A stretch of DNA of 64,000 bases from Celoporthe dispersa (Eukaryota; Ascomycota; Sordariomycetes; Diaporthales; Cryphonectriaceae): assembly GCA_016584495.1 (NCBI GenBank), contig WAID01000003.1:4650001-4714000 (forward strand). Reading direction: 5' to 3'. Below, one piece after another: positions 57,594 to 64,000 of the stretch (position 1 is its first letter; each line of letters begins with the position of its first letter). The position numbers and the translations under genes are program-made. Under the pieces are notes generated by a model. That model made no database searches, was not told the origin of the DNA, and was given only the letters and a program-made list of their open reading frames with translations.

Positions 57594-58087
57594 GTATAGA
57601 CAGAATCTTAACCCATCAAATCACTGTGGAAATGGATCTCATCAATCACTTGCATATGAATCTCTCCTGATTCTGTTGCGGATTTGAACTTTCTTATCAG
57701 CCACATGACTCCCTGCGAATACATTTTAATATGTCGTGGTAGGGCAATGGCATTTACTAATTCCTGTAGGCGTTGGTCAAATCTGTCTTGTAAACTGTAG
57801 TGTACCACGTACCGTACTATATATTTAGTAGGACTGTGCTCTTCCATGTGGGGCAACCTACCCTGGTCCCTGCAAGCATTCAGGCAGTGCACAGACTCTG
57901 GTCATTAACGCGTGCTGCTACTCAGTAGCACCCCAAGCTCTAGCAAGCGCGTCGCAACTGCAACAAAATCTCCTGCACAACTTCTGTCTCCAGCCTTTCC
58001 CCCACCTCTGCTTTCTCGCAATCGTCCTCCGACCTCTCCATCACCGCAGCGATCCAGCCCATCCAACCCATCGTTTAGCATCTGAAA
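57594..58087. other. Intergenic, YL1 3' end / POB3 promoter
   Basis: About 490 bp containing the MCB element at 57908-57913 and a C/T-rich leader before the POB3 start. No gene. Confidence 0.5.
57908..57913. promoter_or_regulatory. MCB element upstream of POB3
   Basis: A perfect ACGCGT lies about 175 bp upstream of the POB3 start, with a related GCGCGT about 35 bp further on. It fits S-phase expression of a FACT subunit but is a single motif. Confidence 0.45.
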
Positions 58088-59872
58088 ATGGAGAGCTTCG
58101 AGAACATCTACTTGGACCTGTCCAAGGATCATGGCAAATGCCGATTCTCTGAGGCTGGTGTGGGCTGGAAGCCTACCAGTGGTGGCGAGGCGGTCACTCT
58201 GGAGGCAAGCGACATTATTGGCGCGCAGTGGAGTCGAGCTGCCAAGGGGTATGAGGTCAAGATCCTGCAGCGAAGCTCAAAGATTCTTCAGCTTGATGGT
58301 TTCCAAGAGGAGGTGCGCAATGCACATTCACCCCGCGCGGCATTCCTTAGGCTTTACTAACAGGCGCGACAGGACCACGAGCGGCTCACGCGCGTTTTCA
58401 AGAACTGGTACGGCCATGCCCTAGAGAACAAGGACCATTCGATGCGAGGGTGGAACTGGGGCAAGGCAGAGTTCACGAAGGGCGAGCTCACCTTCAACGT
58501 TCAAAACCGACCTTCCTTTGAGGTGCCATACTCCGAGATCAGCAACACCAACCTTGCCGGCCGGAACGAAATCTCAATAGAGTTCGCCTCCCAGGACGGC
58601 GAAAAGGCTAATGCCGACAAGGGTCGCAAGGCCGCTGCTGCCATGGATCAGCTCGTCGAGATGCGACTCTATATACCTGGCACGACCACCAAGAAAGAGG
58701 CTGAAGGCGAGGATGCCGCGAGCGATGCAGACGAGGAAGAGATACAGGCCGCCCATCTGTTTTATCAGACCCTGATGGACAAGGCCGATATTGGAGATAC
58801 TGCAGGCGACACCGTGGCTACCTTCCAAGATGTCCTGCACCTTACTCCTAGAGGCCGTTTCGACATCGACATGTACCTCACCTCTTTCCGGCTTCGCGGA
58901 AAGACTTATGACTACAAGATCCAGTATGAGGCTGTCAAGAAGTTTATGGTCCTTCCAAAGCCAGACGACGTGCATTTCCTGCTCTGTATCGGTCTCGACC
59001 CCCCTTTGCGACAAGGCCAGACCCGATACCCCTTCGTGGTCATGCAGTTTAAGAGAGACGATGAGAGCACCATCGACCTGAACATGAGCGAGGAGACACG
59101 CAAGGAGAAGTACGATGGCAAGTTAGAGGCACATTACGAGGAGCCCATGCACCAGGTGGTGACAAAGATCTTTCGAGGTCTTTCCAACAAAAAGGTGTCC
59201 GTGCCGGCCAAAGACTTTGAGACGTAAGTGTTCCCAAACATTGCCTCACAGCATCTATGCCTCTCCGCTAACGTCCGATAGGCACCGTCAGCAGCAGGCG
59301 ATCAAGTGCTCGATCAAGGCGAGCGAAGGCTTTTGTACCTCCTGGAGAAGGCGTTCATGTTTGTGCCCAAGCCCGCTACCTACATATCCTACGAGCAGAC
59401 ACAGTCCGTCACCTTCTCTCGGGTCAGCGGAGCTGTCTCTGCACTGTCGACGTTCGACATCACCGTGCAGATGAAGGGATCCACCTCAAACCAGTTCAGC
59501 AACATCAACCGAGACGACCTCAAGTCCTTGGAGGTGTTCTTCAAGCTCAAGGGCCTCCGCGTTAAGAACGAGATCGACGAGGACGACAAATTGCTGAAGC
59601 AGGCCCTGCGCGAGCAGGCCCTCAGCTCGGACGAGGAGATGGCGCCCGCCGCCGACCGTGGCTCCGCAGATGAGGACGAGGAGAGCGTTGACGAGGACTT
59701 CCGGACAGAATCGGAGAGTGATGTCGCAGAAGAATACGATTCTGCCCATGAGAGTGATGGATCCAAAAGTGGTTCTTCAGATGCCGAGAGCGGCGTCGAC
59801 AACGACGACGTGAATGATGACGATGAGCACAAGGACTCGCCGCCAAAGAAGAAGAAGAAGTCGTCTTCGTGA
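58088..59872 (+). CDS. POB3: FACT complex subunit Pob3 (SSRP1 homologue)
   Basis: With Spt16 it forms FACT, the histone chaperone that opens and restores nucleosomes during transcription and replication. Exons 58088-58312, 58373-59223 and 59282-59872; about 555 aa after correction, typical for fungi, which lack the C-terminal HMG box of animal SSRP1. The N-terminal domain reads MESFENIYLDLSKDHGKCRF; the middle PH-like domains include WGKAEFTKGELTFNVQ, FEVPYSEISNTNLAGRNE, FHLTP-type sequence around DVLHLTPRGRFDIDMYLTSF and YPFVVMQFKRDDE. The C-terminus is strongly acidic and ends in a Lys/Ser run. One missing T in the run 59331-59334 shifts the frame in the segment that should read EGFLYLLEKAFMFVPKP. 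Downstream frame is conserved (SRVSG, FDITVQMKGS). Confidence 0.96.
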
Positions 59873-61009
59873 GAGAAGCGGCGATGGAAACCATATCTCT
59901 CCGCCAGGCGATAGAGAGAATCATCGTGTAGAATTATAGGGGACTTGGAGGCTGAGATATGCAAAAATGGGCAGGCGTTAGGTCCGGGGGTAATGAGGGC
60001 GCCATCATAGGTTTACTACGATATCACCATAGTCTAGAGTCTCAAAACAAAATTGACCTCTGGGCACACCTGCGTCTACTATAACTTGACTGGGATTTTG
60101 ATCTGATTGCCTGAGGTTCATCACCGTACCGGCCATCCGTCTTCTCTTCTCGCGCCAGCTCGAGTACTTTCATCAAGGTAGTCGCTCCGCCTCTAAGCTA
60201 TCATGATTGGATATAAACAAGACTTGGGATGAAATAGCCGACGACGGCCATCGCAAACTAATAATGAATACAGAGGTTTGTCTTGTTTGAGTTGAAATAG
60301 GAAAGGTAAAAAGAGGGGGAAAAAAAGAAGAAGCAAGAAGAAACCCAGCAGGACCTCAAGATGAATGATGAAACTCATAAGCCCAATCCACAAAGGAGGC
60401 AAAGAAGCTGAAAAGAAAACCTAAAGAAGGGAGCCCTCTGTCTAAGGCTTGCTTGCAGGGCTGCTGGTGTGTAAGAGCTTGCATTGACGGCTTCTCCAGG
60501 GCTGATTGTCGATGTCAGCATGTGGGGACAAGGCCAAAAGTGCCCCACCAAAGAAAGGCAACCACTAACTTGAATGCTTTGGGCACTGCTAAGAAAGTAC
60601 AGTATCCCAGCCGAAAGCCTTAGGCTGCCTTTTTTTCAACCACAGCGACTTCATTCCCCAAAGCCACATACTCTCTCAAGACTCAACCTAAAGCGCATCT
60701 ACACCACCTCTGCCAGCTTGGCCTCTCTGTGCTTCATTGCTTAGGCCAGCTCAGAGCCTGGTTTGTCAACCGTTAAATCTTGGCTGCTCAGCTGTTTCCC
60801 TGCACAAGTACAAGAATGAGCACTCGGTGACTCTTTTGCTGCCCCGCCTCGAAACCCACCAGCGATACGATGCTGCATGCTTGCCCAAGCCCAAGCCCAA
60901 TCATCACCACCACCCGCGCATGATAGCAGTCTCCGAGCCACAGGCACGCGCGCACACCGAATAAAGCTATCCTCCGGGGACGTGACTCCTCTACGGAGCT
61001 TCCGTCAGA
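59873..61009. other. Intergenic, POB3 3' end / LOS1 promoter
   Basis: About 1.14 kb with an A/G tract near 60300-60350. I see no gene, tRNA or clear motif in it. The stretch 60640-61009 is C/A-rich and is the likely promoter and leader of LOS1. Confidence 0.5.
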
Positions 61010-64000
61010 ATGGAGAGTCAGGTATGGCTGGTCGAGTATTTATTTCCCACCACAGACCTGGGCTCCTGCTGCCCAGCCCTTTCTGCCCTTCGTAGTACAG
61101 ACAGCACCCCAGAGGCCGAGGCTGACCTGCATCTATCTATATACAGATTGAAAACGCTATCGAGATAGCTTGGAACCCCAACTCGAATAACAGTCTCAAG
61201 CAACAAGCCTTCCAGTTCCTCGCCAACCTCCGGACAGATCCACAAGGATGGCAGTCCTGCGTTTCGATCTTTATTCGGGACCCTCCCCCGATGGAGGTCG
61301 TCCGCGTCGTCTGCTTGGAGGTTATCAACAATGCTATCATGATCGAGAACGACCCGAACAACCTCGCTGCGCTGAAGGATACCTTCCTCGACTATGTCAG
61401 GCGGAGCTATGCTACCACGCCCGAGCAGCTCGACTCACCCACTCTCCAGAACAAGCTCACGCAAACCCTGACCTTTCTTTTCGTACGGCTGTACAAGCAA
61501 GGGTGGGAGTCATTTCTGGACGATTTTCTGTCCATGACAAGCCTGCCTGGAAGTGAGAGGAGGGACAATACCGTCGGGTGTGTGCTATACCTGCGCATAC
61601 TGCTCTCTGTGCACGACGAGATCGCGGATCAGCTCCTCTCCCGCCAACCAGATGAGGCCAATCGCAATGTCGACCTCAAGGACCTTGTGAGGGAGCGGGA
61701 CATGCAAAAGGTGGTGCGCTCATGGCAGGAGATCCTTGCTCAATACCAGGACCGGGACGACAAGATCATCGAGATGACGCTGAAGGTACTGGGCAAGTGG
61801 GTGCAGTGGATCGATATCACCCTGGTTATCCAGCAGGACATGATCAACCTCCTGCTCCCCTTGATTGGACGTACGGATAAGGGCGACACCGACAAGGTGA
61901 GGGATGCTGCTGTGGAGGCCTACACCGAGATCACCGCCAAGAAGATGAAGCCCAGCGACAAGATGGAGCTCATTGCGTTCCTCGGCCTGGAAGCAGATCG
62001 TGTCGGAGCTCGTCAACAGCCCACCCCTAAACCAGTACAGAGGCACCGCAAAATACGATACCGACCTGGCTGAGGCTGTAGCCAAGATGGTGAATGTGGT
62101 CATGACCGACGTAGTTAAGGTCCTGGAGACGTTCAGTCCCGACTCTACCCCCAAGGCCGAGCAGCACCTGCTGGATTTCATCCCGCTTCTCCTTCGATTT
62201 TTCTCCGACGAGTTCGACGAGATCTGCTCCTCTGTCATTCCATCACTCACGGACGTTCTTACCCTCTTTCGGAAGATGAACCCACTCCCGCCTCAGTATG
62301 GAGAGATGCTGCCGAGCATTCTGAATGCCGTCATCCTCAAGCTGAGATACGACGAGACTGCTTCCTGGGGCAATGAGGACGAACAGACGGACGAGGCAGA
62401 GTTCCAAGAACTTCGGAAGCGGCTTCAGAACCTGCAGAAGAGTGTGGCTGCGGTCGACCAAAATCTTTACCTGGAAACACTAAGTAATCTCGTGGCAAAC
62501 ACGTTCCAGACGCTCGATCAGCAAGGCTCACAGATGGACTGGCGAGACCTGGACCTGGCGCTATATGAAATGTACCTGTTCGGCGAGCTTGCTCTGCCCA
62601 ATCAAGGGTTGGCTGGCAAGTCTCAGCCCTCCACGGCTGCAGCTGAGAGACTGGTACTCATCATGTCGAAGATGGTTGAATCAGGTAAGCTAGCAAAACG
62701 GGTTCAGCAGTCTGGTCGCCATGGTGCTAACTATTGTGGACAGATATCTCCAACTTCCCTCATCCTGCAATTCTGCTGCAGTACATGGAGATCTGTGTTC
62801 GATATGCTGCCTTCTTCGAAAGTCGCCAGGAGTACATACCACGTGTGCTCGAGAACTTCGTGCGACTCGTGCATCACGATCACATGCGAGTTCGCGTCCG
62901 ATCCTGGTATTTGTTTTACCGTCTCGTGAAACATCTACGAGCCCAGGTCTCAGAAATGACCGGGACTGTCATACAATCCGTCGCCGATCTTTTGACCATC
63001 AAGGCTGAAGTCTCGGGCGACGAAGCGGACGACGATATGTCTTCCGACGAATCTGATCACTCGGCGGACGCCGTGTTCACGAATCAACTTTATCTTTTCG
63101 AGGCTATCGGCTGCATCTCTTCAACTGGCGCTACGCCTATCGAGAAGCAGGTGATTTATGCTCGCACAGTCATGGAGCCACTGTTTGCGGACATGCAGAA
63201 TACACTGCCACGAGCAAAGGCCGGCGACGCCCAAGCCATCCTACAGGCCCACCACATCGTCACAGCCCTTGGGTATTTTGCTCATGGATTTTCTGATACC
63301 CCCACGGGCAGCAACCTCAGCAAGCAACCTCCACCAGCCAAAGAGATCTCTGAGGTCTTTTCGCATGTTGCCGAGGCAGTTCTGGTCGCCCTGAAGGAGC
63401 TGAACTCCAGCAGCGAAATTCGCACCGCATGCAGATCAGCTTTCTCTCGACTTCTCGGTGTGCTGGGCTCCACCGTGCTCCCGCAGTTGCCGCAATGGAT
63501 TGAAGGGCTGCTTTTCTCAAAGCTCATCGAACGATGAGATGGCTATGTTTCTACGGCTGCTGGAGCAGGTGGTATTTGGATTCAAGGCTGAAATCTACGA
63601 GATTCTGAACCTTCTCCTGACACCACTTCTGCAGCGTATCTTTGAGGGCCTGTCACAGCCCGTCACGGGCACCGATGACGATATCCAGCTGGGTGAGCTG
63701 AGGAGGGAATACCTACATTTCATCCAGATCATCTTGGCAAACGACCTCGGAGGTGTCTTGGTCAGCGAGACAAACCAAGGATACTTCGAGTCTGTCATCT
63801 CTTCGATCATCACGCTGGCCAGGACCATTTCTCACGGCAATATGTCTACAAGCCGATCAGCCTTTGGCCTGCTGCAACGCATGACCGCTGTCTGGGGTGG
63901 CCCCGACATTGCTACCATTTCCAGCAACCCCAGTCCTCCGTCCGGCTCACCAGCGCCTCTCATCCCTGGCTTTGACCAATTCATCATGGAGCGGTTCCAC
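61010..64000 (+). CDS. LOS1: Exportin-T (tRNA exportin), 3' end beyond window
   Basis: Karyopherin that exports mature tRNAs from the nucleus with Ran-GTP. Exons seen: 61010-61021 (only MESQ), 61147-62684 and 62744 to the window edge. The N-terminus IENAIEIAWNPNSNNSLKQQ and the following FLANLRTDPQGWQSC, VRVVCLEVINNAI and LTFLFVRLYKQGWESFLDDF are typical of Los1/Xpot. Later helices include DEIADQLLSRQ, LKVLGKWVQWIDI, LQYMEICVRYAAFFES and LFEAIGCISSTGATP. Two extra bases disturb the frame: one G at 61989-61990, before KQIVSELVNSPPLNQYRG, and one T in 63512-63515, before NDEMAMFLRLLEQVVFGFKA. The gene is cut by the window end in the segment GFDQFIMERFH, so roughly 980 residues are visible. Confidence 0.94.

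Noticed and set aside
32222..59872. Functional cluster of chromatin genes (HAT1, CTK3, CDC9, YL1, POB3)
   Set aside because: They are separated by metabolic and transport genes over 27 kb and on both strands; chance proximity is enough to explain it.
14328..63515. Pseudogene status for the ten frame-broken genes
   Set aside because: Each has one to three 1-nt indels only, with conservation continuing in the next frame and no other damage; many are essential genes. Consensus error is a better explanation.
5742..63515. Programmed ribosomal frameshifting as a genome-wide feature
   Set aside because: Sites share no slippery sequence, shift in both directions and occur in unrelated genes that are in a single frame in other fungi.

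Overview
This window is a gene-dense, housekeeping stretch of a filamentous ascomycete chromosome (Pezizomycotina; protein wording and gene structures suggest a sordariomycete, which is an inference). Support comes from spliceosomal introns of about 50-110 bp with GTNNGT donors and CTAAC/CTGAC branch sequences, GC-rich coding exons, mitochondrial presequences, and a set of unmistakably eukaryotic proteins. I saw no mobile element, CRISPR array, rRNA, convincing tRNA or secondary-metabolite cluster.

Layout, left to right: 3' end of an unrecognised gene (+, 1-185); mitochondrial tryptophanyl-tRNA synthetase (+, 561-2094); importin-beta family karyopherin (-, 2556-5919); Xaa-Pro aminopeptidase P (+, 7177-9376); FUN14-domain mitochondrial protein (-, 9498-10093); FHA-domain Ser/Thr kinase of the Chk2/Rad53/Mek1 group (+, 10984-13301); the giant AAA+ ribosome-assembly ATPase midasin (-, 14328-29184, about 4,951 aa without an intron); mitochondrial ribosomal protein L7/L12 (+, 29509-30122); CTD-kinase gamma subunit Ctk3 (-, 30623-31565); type B histone acetyltransferase Hat1 (-, 32222-33713); ZIP-family metal transporter of the Atx2/SLC39A9 type (+, 34343-35635); a 3.7-kb gap with no recognisable gene; an F-box/WD40 protein of the Cdc4 type (+, 39322-41589); pyruvate dehydrogenase E1 alpha (+, 42690-44202); DNA ligase I (+, 45138-48068); a CLC chloride channel/exchanger (-, 48351-51354); a neurochondrin-family protein (+, 51876-53965); the SWR1 subunit YL1/Vps72 (+, 54606-57593); the FACT subunit Pob3 (+, 58088-59872); and exportin-T/Los1 (+, 61010 to beyond the window end).

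These genes do not form a pathway. There is a loose excess of DNA replication and chromatin genes (CDC9, POB3, YL1, HAT1, CTK3) and of nucleocytoplasmic transport and ribosome genes (karyopherin, Los1, midasin, L7/L12). Upstream of CDC9, POB3, HAT1 and YL1 there are MCB-like ACGCGT/ACGCGA motifs compatible with G1/S control, though such motifs also occur elsewhere by chance. Several neighbours are divergent pairs sharing short promoters.

The most striking observation is that ten otherwise well-conserved genes are each broken by one to three single-base indels (14 in all; ten look like +1, four like -1), mostly in short homopolymers. In every case the protein reads on perfectly in the next frame and the corrected exon lengths close to a whole number of codons. 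This looks much more like consensus-sequence error than gene death, and it will truncate any automatic annotation of this region. I did not find a credible undescribed biological system. The best biological leads are an FHA kinase lacking the usual alpha-C glutamate, tandem splice donors in DNA ligase I that each rebuild a PCNA-binding motif, and an 18-bp purine/pyrimidine hairpin in the large gap.
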